Positions 20,403-31,829 of a stretch of DNA of 64,000 bases are shown here, in pieces. The notes below the pieces were generated by a model. The model had not been told where the DNA came from. It worked only from the letters and a program-made list of their open reading frames with translations, and ran no database searches. The DNA comes from Pardosa pseudoannulata (Eukaryota; Arthropoda; Arachnida; Araneae; Lycosidae), in contig CM063498.1 in assembly GCA_032207245.1 (NCBI GenBank), positions 56,305,454 to 56,369,453 of the forward strand, written 5' to 3'. Position 1 is the first letter of the stretch. Every line of letters begins with the position of its first letter. Made by a program: the position numbers and the translations under genes.

Positions 20403-22028
20403 ACTTATGAAATAGCAAATTTGTCTTGCTGGTTGTTTATAATATGTTGATATTATAAGTGAAAGTATTATTGAAAGGTGAAAAAAATATCGATAGGCTT
20501 TTAAAATTGTTGAAATCGAGGTACTTAAAATGTTGAAATTTCCAAAGAAACCAACTAAAATTAGTTTATATTTTTCTATGGTTTAAAAAATTTAATTCCT
20601 TTCTCTACATTTTAATATTTTTTTTATCAGTACAAATTATATGATGAATAAGATATTTCTAGAATTATATATAAGAAGGTTGCAGCATTGCATTTAAGGT
20701 TAAGATCTTGGGTTCAGAAATGTATGGCTCAGTCAGTTAAAAATTCTAAGTATTAGCCGTGTTGAAATGATTTTTCTATTCCAAATCCAGTTAGTTGCGA
20801 GCTTGAGAACGTAATCAGATCTATTCTAGTGGCGAGAAAGACGTCTTTTCAGAAATTTCCAGATTTCATCTACTAGAAATCATTAATGAATAACTACGAT
20901 GTGGTTTACAAAAGTCTTGTCTTCGATTCATTCGATTTGGAGATTATCTACCAACTCGCTAAAAGACTTAGTTTTAGCACCTTTATATTTTCATCTCTTC
21001 ACATTTTTGAAGTCATATATGGACGAAAAAATGTTTTTAATAAATAATGAGATCCAAAGCAACCTTTAAGCAGTGGACTAAAATGCGGCGTGAGATTTCA
21101 TTGACAATGGCAAGGAATGATCTCATAATGTGCAACGAGAAGTGAGGCGACTAAGTTGAAAAATAGTTTGATGCACCTAGGGGAACCTATTTGTACCTTG
21201 GTCCTGTGATGTTTTAAGTGCTATCTGCTTTTTTTTTTAGAATTAGTTTTTTGGGTTTATAGATTTACTGATATACTATATAGCAAATTAGATTGATTAA
21301 ATTGATTTAAAATTATCAGAAATATAAGAATTACATTCACGTAGACACACTAACAACCCATAGTATCAATAATGCATCAGATATTTTTTTATTTGAGAAG
21401 TTGAAGAAAAAGTAATGAAATCTGAAATTTGGTTCAGCTTATAACATGTTCCCCTACACAACTTTATATATATTTCAAAAATATATTGCTATTTTTATTT
21501 TTAAAAATTTTAATATTCTTACTTGCTGGACATGCGTACATGCATAAATTTTTATATACACAGACTTTTCTTTAAATAAAAAAAAAACATCTATTTAATG
21601 CGACATCCATGAAAATTATTTTCTAGAAAGTAAAGAATATTGGAGGTCAACTCATCAGAAACTCGATTGTTCGTGTTAATCTCGAATTTCCTCTCTGATG
21701 AAATTCGTGCTCTGTATCTGTGTTTCTCTTGCCGTGTAGAGTCAGTGTTGCGCGGTTCCGCTCTCCGGGATACTTTTCTTCATTTAAAAAAAGTAAATAA
21801 ACTCAGGCATCGGACTTTTTTAATCCCATTTCACTGTTGTTAAGAGGATCGCCGTCGTATACATTCCTATTGGAGAGAGGCAGCACTCTGTAAAGTTATG
21901 CAGTGTACGTTTTCACGAAAATACTCGCAAATTCCAAGAAGTGGGGGAAAATAATAATGAAATCCTAAATCCTTCGCTAGAACTGTTCTTAGGCACATTT
22001 AAACTGTTCTATTTTTAATAGTATAAGA
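20403..22028. other. Unassigned spacer with a GC-richer patch
   Basis: No element boundary recognised. Around 21650-21900 the base composition is less AT-rich (cgcggttccgctctccggga, gatcgccgtcg) and a 67-codon ORF lies at 21640-21843. This could be part of a non-coding exon or a promoter-proximal stretch, but no splice or TATA evidence is decisive. Confidence 0.35.
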
Positions 22029-22454
22029 CCAGAATATAGCCCGTCCTATGACGGGATCAGTAAAATTTTTAATTTTCCAGAATTGTGAAGTACCCTATGA
22101 GGCAGTTAAAAAAAAGTTTGTTTTTTCGCTGAGAATTATCTTGCAACAAAAAGTAATCGATGATTAAATTTAAAATTACCACATATGTACCTAATCTATT
22201 ATTGAAGTCAAATATAAAAGAAAATTATTTATGTAATATCTAAGTTCAATGATAAAACGTATAAAAATAATATAGACGATATTTAAAATAAGAAATGATT
22301 AAATGAGATCATAATGACGTCATAATGCTAGAAGAAATGATTTTTTTAATCTATTTATTAAGTGATAAATTGATAAATTTAATCGCCTGTTCCAACCGCT
22401 TTATAAATTCAAGGGCAGATGGAAAGATAACTTAGGCTATTATTATATAGGGGA
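22029..22454 (-). mobile_element. Non-autonomous Helitron, complete termini
   Basis: On the minus strand the element starts TCCCCTATATAATAATAGCC (5' TC) and ends CTGG, with a perfect 6-bp-stem hairpin (cccgtc/gacggg, 22040-22055) shortly before the end. The flanking bases are A at the 5' side and T at the 3' side, the standard Helitron A/T insertion with no target duplication. It is 426 bp long and lacks Rep/helicase coding. It is a shortened relative of 50622-51520; shared internal blocks include gattaaatgagat, ctaatctattattg and cttgcaacaaaaagtaatcg. Confidence 0.85.
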
Positions 22455-22470
22455 TGATATAGTTGTTGAC

Positions 22471-22530
22471 TTGGTTTGGTTTCACCATAGCACTACAGTC
22501 TATTTTTTGCTATACAGAAACTAATTAATA
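22471..22530 (-). mobile_element. SINE 3' tail fragment
   Basis: ttggtttggtttcaccatag, then cactacagtctattttttgc, is the reverse complement of the SINE 3' end, worn. It abuts the Helitron 5' end. Confidence 0.6.
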
Positions 22531-22985
22531 CCAGTTTGCTTAAATATCAAATATAAAGTGATTAGTTTTCCGTAGGCTGATTTATAAGAAACGCAACAAT
22601 TCCAAATCATTGGAATGTATTTTGATGGAGGTTGGTTAGGAACGTGTGGTTTTCATTTTGCTACATGTCGGGTGATGAAAGCAGTACTTATTTTTCAAGC
22701 AATTCTGAAAGCTACAAGTATTCAAATCAGCAGTGGGATTTGAAACCATAAACTGGTACTGAAAAGCAGTGGCCTATCTATTCAGCTTTTGTGCGATGCA
22801 TTTAGGGTAAAATAACGTAAGTTGGTGTATTTAAATGAAAGAACATAGTGAGATCTATGTGTAACAATCTATATAACGATGACTTATTTGGTCCCACGAA
22901 ATTTATTTAAACAATAATAATTCACCAAAAGGTAAGTAATTTTGTTATTTAATAAGCTTTTGTATATACCTCTTTCCGCCAGTCA

Positions 22986-22989
22986 AAAA

Positions 22990-23024
<35 letters not shown>
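22986..23024. repeat. (AAAT)n microsatellite
   Basis: About nine and a half uninterrupted aaat units. Confidence 0.97.
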
Positions 23025-23642
23025 CAAAGACTTCATATAGCTAGAAAACTCAGTTACAAAAAAAAGGAGGTAACGCTTTTGTTTGAATAGAGTTAAAACA
23101 AACTTGGGTTCAACATCCAGTTATTCATGTTCTTTGTTTCTATAGGAATACTACCAAGTTTTATTGTTTGGCGAACACAACAAAGCTGATCGTCGACAGC
23201 AGATCTAGGCTAAAGCTTTTTATACATACAGCTTACATTTCTTGTCCCTTTTTTTCGTGATCCCCCAAAAATTATTTTAGTAGGAAAAAAAATTCCATAG
23301 TTTCATAAGCGTATTCATATTTTATATGAGATGCTTCATAGTAGGCTCTATAGTAATCCTTATAGCAGAATTATCTAACTGATTATGTTGTTCTTAAAAA
23401 TATATATGTATATGTCAGCAGATATTTTGTTTGATTTTTCAGTTATTTGAAACACTTTTAGGTTTTATAATTAATTCGGTTGCTAGTTATTAGAATAAAA
23501 TGCTTTTAAGAAAGTGTTTAAATTTTATTCATCAGATGTTTAAATATATCAAGATATTTATGTTGGTGAGGGACGTCTAGAAATTTTTCATTGGTGAAAG
23601 GGGGGTAGGGTTCTGACATTATACCTACACATATATATAATT

Positions 23643-23657
23643 TACACACACACACAC

Positions 23658-23740
<83 letters not shown>
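23643..23740. repeat. Compound microsatellite (CA)n(CT)n(TA)n
   Basis: Three dinucleotide runs abut: about 8 CA, 18 CT and 23 TA units. Such purine/pyrimidine plus AT runs are highly variable in length and can adopt unusual DNA structure. Confidence 0.98.
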
Positions 23741-23742
<2 letters not shown>

Positions 23743-24487
23743 TAAAGGGGGTTCCAAACCCTATATACTCCCTTCACCACACTCTCAACGTCGACCATGG
23801 ATTATGTAAAAGATACATATATATGAACGGTGTGTAAAGGGTGTTAAGCTGTAAAATTAGTAAAATTTATTTATTGTTTTCAGGGGAAAAGCATATTCTT
23901 TTTTTCTGCTAAAAGCAGAGTTGAAAAGCTTGAAACTTACTGTGACGTACTATTTTGAAAAATGACGTACGTCATAAGTGATAAACTTTCTTCGAATGCA
24001 CTCAGTCGATAAGAGAAGTAGCGATGATAGATTGTTAGGCTTCAATTCGATCTCCTGACCTGACTAATTGCGTCTATTCGCTTTGAGTGTGACAGTTCCA
24101 TCGTTAGCTGATTTTCCAATTGATAAACACTCGCCATATAATCATAATAATTTTATTTTATTTTTCTTCCTTAAAAGCTCTTCAATGTAAGTTCTCTTCA
24201 CTTAATATTCAAGCATATTTCTATACAGACATTAATTACTGTTGAAAAGTGGAGAAATGCTGAAAAACTTTGCTTATATTTTTATATCAGTTGGATACAT
24301 TGTGACCTTTTATTAGTAAAAATGATTAATAGAAGAATATTGTATATTCATTGTTTACCATTAAATTGTCAGTGATAGTTCTTTCTAAGTGATTTTCTAA
24401 CATTTATCCACAACATAAAGAATGGTTTACCTCTTGCCTTATGAATCGAGCGACGATTGTGTGTGCCACTTTCGATGAAAGCTTTTC

Positions 24488-24664
24488 TCACGCGTCGTAA
24501 CCAGAAGCAGTTTCATCACTAACTAAATTTTGCACACGTTTTTTTACAGGACAAACTACAATGCTATCTTCAGATGTATCCAAATCGGTATCTGTTTCAG
24601 TTTCTAAGGTGTAATCAGGACACATTTCAGCACCGTTATTAGTATCAATTTTCCTTTTTGTCAT
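24488..24664 (-). pseudogene. Short ORF resembling a piggyBac-type transposase N-terminus
   Basis: A 58-codon minus-strand frame starts MTKRKIDTNNGAEMCPDY, continues with an acidic Thr/Asp-rich stretch (LETETDTDLDTSEDS), then VCPVKKRVQNLV, and stops. A basic start followed by an acidic low-complexity segment is common at the start of piggyBac transposases. About 290 bp upstream in the minus direction there is TTAACCCTTTGCC (complement near 24943-24956), as expected for a piggyBac left end. No matching right end was found, and the catalytic core is absent. Confidence 0.3.
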
Positions 24665-24717
24665 TAGGTTAAATTTTTATATTTTTTAAAGAATTTTTTA
24701 AGTACCAACAGTTAATT

Positions 24718-26358
24718 ATTTATTGCATATAATGTAATACTATATTGCAATTACGCCTAAGAATAAACGACCGACTCTTATATTGCAACTGTAACAAACA
24801 ATAACGCAAAAACAAAAACTTTATCGCCCAAAAACAATAACATGTCTGATACAAGTTTTTCACGTTTGGCCAGGAGGAATCATCACGTGTGTGATACGAG
24901 GTTCTCATTTTAGGCACAGCAGTCTCCCATACGCTGTTTTAAGGCAAAGGGTTAAATAAAGGCTCTTCGCAGTTTATGTTCTGATTGCCGTTTTTCATAC
25001 GGGTTACGCTTAACATCTCTTAATTCTTTTACCCTGTGTAAAACAAACTGTTGTCATTTAAAATAGTAGTCTCTAAAGTGGTAGATATTCAAAATATTTA
25101 CGCTATAAAAATTGTGTATTGTTCTTTACAAGTATTGCGGTCATTAAACTTTATTTAATATTTTGGTTTGAAAAAAAATCCTCTTTCCGAAGAAGTAATT
25201 AATAAGTTCTCGACAAAAAGTGTTGAAATCTAGATTTGTTCTTATTCTAATTATTTTCTTTACAATAAAACAAAGAGACTTGCGCCATTTTGTTTCCGTT
25301 GAATTTGCTCACCGTAACGACTGTACGCATGCTTACACACGCTCCGGAAAGTAGTTTATGTAGGACGTGGAGAGCTTCCAGGTGTAGTTGACACCTAGAT
25401 ATCCGATCAGACAAGCAGGATCCGATTTGTAAACATGCTGACACATGACTTAATTTAAATGCTGTAAACCTCTAGATATTCTGCTACGTAGACAAAAGAC
25501 TCATTTAACACGCAGTCAAAATATCGTAGAAGATTTATTGCATATAATGTAATACTATATTGCAATTACGCCTAAGAATAAACGACCGACTCTTATATTG
25601 CAACTGTAACAAACAATAACGCAAAAACAAAACTTATCGCCCAAAAACAATAACATGTCTGATACAAGTTTTTCACTTTGGCCAGGAGGAATCATCACGT
25701 GTGTGATACGAGGTTCTCAGTTTAGGCACAGTACGATCACGTTGTTACGTACCATACGCTGTTTTAAGGCAAAGGGTTAAAGAAAGGCTCTTCGTAGTTT
25801 ATGTTCTGATTGCCGTTTTTCATACGGGTTGCGCTTAACATCTCTTAATTCTTTTACCCTGTGTAAAACAAACTGTTGTCATTTAAAATAGTAGTCTCTA
25901 AAGTGGTAGAGATTCAAAATATTTACGCTATAAAAATTGTGTATTGTTCTTTACAATTATTGCGGTCATTAAACTTTATTTAATATTTTGGTTTGAAAAA
26001 AAATCCTCTTTCCGAAGAAGTAATTATTAAGTTCTCGACAAAAAGTGTTGAAATCTAGATTTGTTCTTATTCTAATTGTTTTCTTTACAATAAAACAAAG
26101 AGACTTGCGCCATTTTGTTTCCGTTGAATTTGCTCACCGTAACGACTGTACGCATGCTTACACACGCTCCGGAAAGTAGTTTATGTAGGACGTGGAGAGC
26201 TTCCAGGTGTAGTTGACACCTAGATATCCGATCAGACACGCAGGATCCGATTTGTAAACATGCTGACACATGACTTAATTTAAATGCTGTAAACCTCTAG
26301 ATATTCTGCTACGTAGACGAAAGACTCATTTAACACGCAGTCAAAATATCGTAGAAGC
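24718..26358. repeat. Two-copy tandem duplication, about 820 bp per unit
   Basis: Unit 1 is about 24718-25532 and unit 2 about 25533-26358. Both begin ttattgcatataatgtaata and end atcgtagaag. By eye they differ at only about a dozen single bases plus a few indels, notably about 20 extra bases in unit 2 near 25731 (gtacgatcacgttgttacg). They therefore look about 98% identical. The join is direct, without TG...CA ends, so an LTR pair is unlikely. Each unit holds the same 65-codon minus-strand ORF (25247-25444 and 26072-26269, one amino-acid change) starting MSACLQIGSC; I do not recognise it. Confidence 0.93.
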
Positions 26359-26811
26359 TTGATATGCAATTAACGTCACACCTGATAAATTAGACAAATA
26401 CTCATTCGTCATGGGCAACCAAATGTAGAACATGACTGTTACTTTGACACTTTAACCGATAAAATCTTAATAGAAGACTTTTGCTACTTTCAAATAGTAT
26501 CATATGAACAGTTTTCATAGATATGCAAGTCAGAAATAGAAATAATTCAAGAAAGTATATTTTATTTATTATAATTATTTAAATCAAACTTTTAATACTT
26601 ATTAGCTGGTTTGATCTTCTCATTCCAAATCAGAAATAAATTAATCTTTTCCTTTATATTTCCGATGGCTGGAGGTCGAGATTTTCCCTCATAATCTGGA
26701 TTTAAGATTTCTACCCCGTACTTTGCATTGCCCTGAGAGCACCACAGAGCGTAGATCCACGTCCATATGTGTATAAGGAGGGGAGCAAATATCTGGTATA
26801 GATAGCCAATT
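26359..26811. other. Unassigned spacer
   Basis: No repeat or gene recognised; the 162-codon minus-strand ORF at 26592-27080 runs through the adjacent SINE and is not credible as a gene. Confidence 0.4.
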
Positions 26812-27020
26812 CGTATTAGAAAGGCCTGCCGAACGATGGCCGATTGGTTAAGGTGCCGGCCTTCGGTACCGGAGTTCGTGGGTTCGAATCCCACTGTGGC
26901 ATGGATATTCGTAACTTTCGGAATCGGCTTTAAGCTGTAGGTCCTGATCTCATTAACCCTCGTGTTGCAAAAATGTAGACCGTAGCACTCAAAACCAAAC
27001 CAAACCGTATTAGAAAGGCC
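26812..27020 (+). mobile_element. tRNA-derived SINE, full length, 15-bp TSD
   Basis: The SINE occupies 26827-27005 and is among the least diverged copies (gccgattggttaaggtgccg, gggttcgaatcccac). A perfect 15-bp repeat cgtattagaaaggcc flanks it at 26812-26826 and 27006-27020. Confidence 0.96.
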
Positions 27021-28377
27021 AAAGAAAACCGTAATGTAACTCCCCAGACTGATACAGTCAAAAATGAAACATGTAATCAAGCTAAACTGTCTTCCATATT
27101 GAAAAGCAGTCTTACCCTAAAATACTTCATCTGATTCACCTTTTGTTTTCAGTTGTAGGATGACAAAGTTTTTCTTTTGGAATAATCGAGTTCATGAGTA
27201 ATTTAAAGCTCTGTTTGTTACTTATGAAAAACTGAAGAGACATAGCTAAGTTTCATCATCTAGATATACTGCCAAAAGATAAAATCTAATTTTAGCAAGC
27301 ATAATGGCGTTATTTATTTTAAAATACCGTACCTTCAACAAGGACACGGTATCAAAAGTCTATATCTGTTTTTAAATTTATAATTAAAAATTACGCGAAA
27401 CTTTTAATTCATTGATTTTTAAATGTTATTTGAAGTGTTAAAAATGTTTAAAACTATGGTATTGAAGAGGCAAAATATTATCACCTTCATTGACAACTAA
27501 GTTACTACTATTTTGTGTATTCATTATTTACCGTTAAATGGCTATTATGACCGGGATAATTTTCTGTTATCTTTCTCTTATTAATGCGGTATTTTGTTCA
27601 TTGAACATGTACGAATTCTCCATCTTGAATGAAGTTAAACGTTTGAATGGAAAGAAAAGAAGAAAAAAGGCCTGAAGGACACAGGAGATAAATAAGAAGC
27701 TTTCTACTATGTATGAAGTTCAGAGGGTTTCCGAAGACATTCACAAAATATTTAAAGAGACAGGAGGTGGGGAAAGAATGTTAGGAATAGTTCCAAAAAT
27801 AATTTTTAGCCATTTTTTAGCCTGTCTTTTCCCTTTGCCCCCGGGAAAAGGGTAACATCATGTTCTCCTGCCTTCTAACTTCAGACTGGTAACAGTAAAG
27901 TGACACCCTTGTTCTTGTAAAAATATTACGCTCGTTCAGAGACCTATTCAGGGTCGAGGTTTTCTGTCTGCCTACTAATGGAGTGAGATAAATAGTTCGC
28001 GTGAAGAGATACTATACTCTCGAGTGCCAAATGGTTGGATGAACATCAGACAACGACTCTATTTCGTAATTGTCAAGAGTAAAGTCTTAGGCATAACACA
28101 AACGTATTACAAGTGAAATTTTTTTTTGTTTATTTGCATGATTTTCGTCCTTTATCTATTACTCAGAGAAAACAAGTCGAAAGATGGGTTAAAAGTTTGT
28201 ATTGTAGTTTTTCACACCGTAATTTTTGTTTTGTCTGTAGATTTTAGGTTTAATACGTCGGAAGGACAACCTTTTCGTTTAAGCGAGCCAGGGGAATCGC
28301 ATACTTAGGTATAGAAAAACAGTCAAGATTTCTCTATAGTTGCTATCTGTTACACTTTTTTGTCAAAGAAGAGAGGG
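27021..28377. other. Unassigned spacer
   Basis: AT-rich with a few short ORFs (for example 28126-28308); no family motif, inverted repeat or tandem period noticed. Confidence 0.4.
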
Positions 28378-28548
28378 CGAACAATGGCTGAATGATTAGG
28401 GAGCTGATCTTCGAAACCAGAGTTCGTGGGTTCAAATCTCACTGTTACATGGATATTCGTAGTCTTTCGGAATAAGCTTTAAGCAGTAGGACGCTCGTCG
28501 CCAAAAAGTAGACCGTAGCTCTCAAAACCAAGACAAACCATAAAAGAC
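28378..28548 (+). mobile_element. tRNA-derived SINE, diverged
   Basis: gaacaatggctgaatgatta, then gttcgtgggttcaaatctc and agtagaccgtagctc with an aaaccaagacaaacc tail. About 25 bases of the body are missing between gcagtagg and acgctcgtcg. No convincing target duplication. Confidence 0.85.
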
Positions 28549-28947
28549 AGAAGCTTGAAAAAAAAAAGATTATGCAATAAATCTGGGAACAAGGGAAAAA
28601 AGTACTGTAACTGGAGATCATGGGTAGAAAATCACCTTTTGGTGTGAATAGAGGTTTATAGTAGGCAGCTGTGCATGAACTTCTGGGTTGTAAATTATCT
28701 GGCTGAGAACTATCTTGCAACAAAAAATAATCGATAATTAAATTTAAATTTATCACATATGTACCTAATCTATTATTTAAGCCAGATATCAAAAGAAAAT
28801 TATTTACGTAATATCTAAGTTCAGTGATAAAACGTATGAAAATAATGCAGACAATATATAAATAATTTAAAATAAGAAATGATTAAATGAGATGGTTAAA
28901 GGAATGACGTCATAATGCAAGAAAAATATGTTATTCAACTCCTCTTC

Positions 28948-29217
28948 TTAGCCCACTCTCCTGTTTCTAATCATGGATCTTGTTGGTGCTTCAACCACAT
29001 TTGGCGAAATTGGCGTGCTTGCAGCTTGCGTGCGTGGCGTTTGAAATCTGGCGAGGGGATCGTAACTCAACAAATTGATACATAAACAAAAACAACACAA
29101 ACTTTTCCGCCTTTTTTCTCGCTCTTCAGAAGTTTCTTTTTCTCGTTTAGCTCTATACTGTTCACGACGTTTTTGAAGTCGAGCAGCCTTTTGAGTTTCT
29201 GTTTTCTGTTTAACCAT
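28948..29217 (-). CDS. Short basic, charged ORF inside the TIR insert
   Basis: An 89-codon frame starts MVKQKTETQKAARLQKRR, continues REQYRAKREKETSEEREK, then turns Cys/Leu-rich (CCFCLCINLLSY) and ends in a Pro/Thr/Ser stretch. The start resembles the Arg/Lys/Glu repeat (STPR-like) leader seen at the N-terminus of several invertebrate transposon and host proteins. The change after EKRRK could be a cryptic intron. Its stop is one base from the element's terminal repeat, so it is most likely the element's own degenerate gene. No catalytic domain is visible. Confidence 0.35.
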   Translation of the reverse strand: MVKQKTETQKAARLQKRREQYRAKREKETSEEREKRRKSLCCFCLCINLLSYDPLARFQTPRTQAASTPISPNVVEAPTRSMIRNRRVG

Positions 29218-29327
29218 TTTAAATTTGAATGGTATATTTTTATATAAATTTTTCTTTATTTTCTAAGTAAATAGAGCGATCTTAGTAGAACTCGTTAGAT
29301 ACTTGGTAAATTCTTTTTCCAATTTTT

Positions 29328-29755
29328 CAAGTAAATCGACCGATCTTTGCAGAACACGTTACTTATTTTTTATTTCAATTTTTCAAGTAAATCGACCGAT
29401 CTTTGCAGAACACGTTACTTATTTTTTATTTCAATTTTTCAAGTAAATCGACCGATCTTTGCAGAACACGTTACTTATTTTTTATTTCAATTTTTCAAGT
29501 AAATCGACCGATCTTTGCAGAACACGTTACTTATTTTTTATTTCAATTTTTCAAGTAAATCGACCGATCTTTGCAGAACACGTTACTTATTTTTTATTTC
29601 AATTTTTCAAGTAAATCGACCGATCTTTGCAGAACACGTTACTTATTTTTTATTTCAATTTTTCAAGTAAATCGACCGATCTTTGCAGAACACGTTACTT
29701 ATTTTTTATTTCAATTTTTCAAGTAAATCGACCGATCTTTGCAGAACACTTATTT
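29328..29755. repeat. 56-bp minisatellite, seven full units plus a partial
   Basis: Units start with caagtaaatcgaccgatc at 29328, 29384, 29440, 29496, 29552, 29608, 29664 and 29720. The full units appear identical base for base, which implies very recent expansion or active homogenisation. A diverged ancestor-like unit precedes the array at about 29260-29327. The array ends where the last unit is cut at gaacacttattttgag. Confidence 0.97.
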
Positions 29756-30164
29756 TGAGTGGAGGTTGAAGAGGAGTTGTAAAATTGAAAATTTTTTTTC
29801 AAATCTCTTATTTTTGCCTATTTATTGTGTGATAATTTGATAAATTTAATCGCCTGTTCTTGGGGCTTGATATAATAGCATTAATCACTCGAAAAGGGGG
29901 GAAGGGGTGGATTACGAATGTGTTAAAGACGACAGATTTTTTTGCTGTGATATGAAGCATAGTTATTCCAATTTATTTTAGAATCCGATCGATAGTTTAG
30001 GAGGAGATAAACTTTACTCGCTTTGAATTTTGCTAACCCTAACTCATCAAAAATACAATATGGATGCCTCTATTCATTCCAGGTCCAACCGCTTCATAAA
30101 TTCGCGGACAGACGGACTTAGGCTATTATTATGTAGGGAATGATATGGTTTTTGACTTGGTTTG

Positions 30165-30345
30165 GTTATTTTTGCCTATTTATCGTGTGATGAATTGATA
30201 AATTTAATCGCTTGCTCCTAACTGGAGAAAATAGTGCTTGAAATAATAACATTAAACGCTCGAAAAGGGGTGGATTTCGAGCATTTTAAAGCGACAGTAT
30301 TTTTCGCTGTGATATGAAGAATATTTATACCAATTTATTTTAGGG
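30165..30345 (-). mobile_element. Partial Helitron copy
   Basis: tatttttgcctatttatcg through accaatttattttag repeats the interior of the Helitron family (compare 29811-29985 and 50755-50945). Both ends are missing. It starts just beyond the 5' end of the preceding copy. Confidence 0.65.
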
Positions 30346-30754
30346 CTGGTGTTGTAACTGGAGGTGTAAACTCTGTATTACCAACAGCAGAGGACCTTGT
30401 GCTCGGAATGTGAACGCTATGTGTATCTCAAACCCATGTACCCGCAGAAAGGTTAATAAACAAAAAGAATCTTTTAAACATTCAATTCTATATTACACTT
30501 TTAAAGGAAAATATTGTCTATTGTCTTTATAACATTTTAACTGCATGTCGTTTTAGAAAATGGCACAAATTTATGAGTCCGCAATTTCATATCTATATTA
30601 TTTAAAATTCGTGTGACTTTATTTCTATCGCAGATTGTTAACAGCTGGAAATTTATATCGGAAAACGTTTTTAGGTTTAATCGGACACGAGAATATTTTA
30701 CCACCGCAGAAGTCTAATAGTTTAAAATGTTAGATAAACCGCATCAACTGGTCG
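30346..30754. other. Unassigned spacer
   Basis: No ORF or repeat recognised between the Helitron fragment and the next hAT element. Confidence 0.4.
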
Positions 30755-31484
30755 GTTAATACCAGGGCTTCGAACCGTAATTTTTTTTGTTCCGGTTTTC
30801 GCTCCGCCAAAAATAACGGTTTTCGGTTCAGTTCCAAATGAATAATTTCATTTTATGAATATTCTTATTTGTACAAAAAATGTAATTCTATCAAAATTTA
30901 GAAGATTTTATTCTTTTTTAAATGGTACACTATGTGAATTGATACAAACAGCAGGTACGATATGAGCGGCGATCATTGGCATTGTTATCCATTATCAAAA
31001 TCTCATTTGACAACTAGGTTCATGATTACCCACATTCGTCGTTTGACTCTCACATCGTGCACTTGGCCTTGCAATAATTATGTAAAAAATATATTATTTA
31101 TTTAACAGTACCGGGTGACCGAGCTCCGCTCGGAGAAAACAGGTATCGAAGCTAACTCGAAGATTTAAATTTTCAAAAGTTTGAAAAGTCATAGGAAATA
31201 AAATGTAATTGATAACAAAAAATTATACAATTAAAGAAATGGTACAAAGTGAGCAGTGTAAAGATTTAAGTGTGTTGAATGGAGAAGCATTCTGACAATG
31301 ACGGTATCTTCTAGTTGTCCATTTGCGGGTATAATTGAGTTGATCGCTTGTTGTTCCAAAATTCCGGCTCCTTGAAGCATTTCATGTAGAGGTGCGTTCT
31401 GCATGTTGAAAATGTAGCTTGAAATCTGATGAATGTTGAAATGTCGAACTTTGTTGACGGTGATTTGAAATCGAAATCAGTTCC

Positions 31485-31580
31485 TTAACACGTTCGCTGC
31501 CACCGACGCACTGGCGCGTCAGAACGGCACCTCCTGGTGTGCCGACGACGCACTAACGCGGCGACGGACTTTGATAAGTT
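31485..31580 (+). mobile_element. Solitary piggyBac-like left end, GC-rich
   Basis: TTAA followed by cacgttcgctgccaccgacg, then repeated cgacgcac motifs, looks like the end of a TTAA-targeting element. GC content is far above the surroundings. The matching right end is not in the window, so it is probably truncated. Confidence 0.4.
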
Positions 31581-31829
31581 ATATGCTCTGTGTTTAGTGT
31601 GGCTTTGGAAATTGAACGGCGAGGTTGTTTCGGCACGTTAGTGAAGCATTATTTTTTAATTTTTTGTGGTTGGTTTTCAAAATTTTTGTTTGCATTATTT
31701 TTTTTTACTATATCGTTTATGTGTTATATATACTTTGCTACATTAATTTAATATTTAGAGTTGATAGAAAATAAAAATGGAAACCGATATCAAGGAATAA
31801 AGACAAATCAATAAAGACTTTTATTATTA

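Larger units (their letters stand above)
28936..29779 (-). mobile_element. TIR-bounded insert carrying a basic ORF and a minisatellite
   Basis: An 844-bp insert inside a Helitron copy is bounded by perfect 12-bp inverted repeats (CAACTCCTCTTC at 28936-28947, complement at 29768-29779). Comparison with the uninterrupted relatives shows the surrounding Helitron sequence is otherwise continuous. It contains a minus-strand ORF (28948-29217) that begins at the far side of the array, and the 56-bp tandem array. I could not settle a target duplication, so its superfamily is open. Confidence 0.65.
28685..30139 (-). mobile_element. Helitron copy interrupted by an insertion
   Basis: Helitron sequence homologous to 22029-22454 and 50622-51520 runs from about 28685 to 28935 and resumes from 29780 to 30139. 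The 5' end on the minus strand reads TCCCTACATAATAATAGCC at 30139. The 3' hairpin and CTRR end are not evident, so this side is truncated or diverged. The missing middle is exactly where the 28936-29779 insert lies. The right part is longer than in the 22 kb copy and includes blocks such as gataaactttactcgctttg. Confidence 0.75.

Noticed and set aside
24718..26358. Pair of LTRs
   Set aside because: The copies abut with no internal region, lack TG...CA ends and have no primer-binding site between them.
26592..27080. 162-codon minus-strand ORF
   Set aside because: It runs straight through a full-length SINE and its target duplications; the FEPTNSG-type peptide is the translated tRNA-like head and recurs in other SINE copies.
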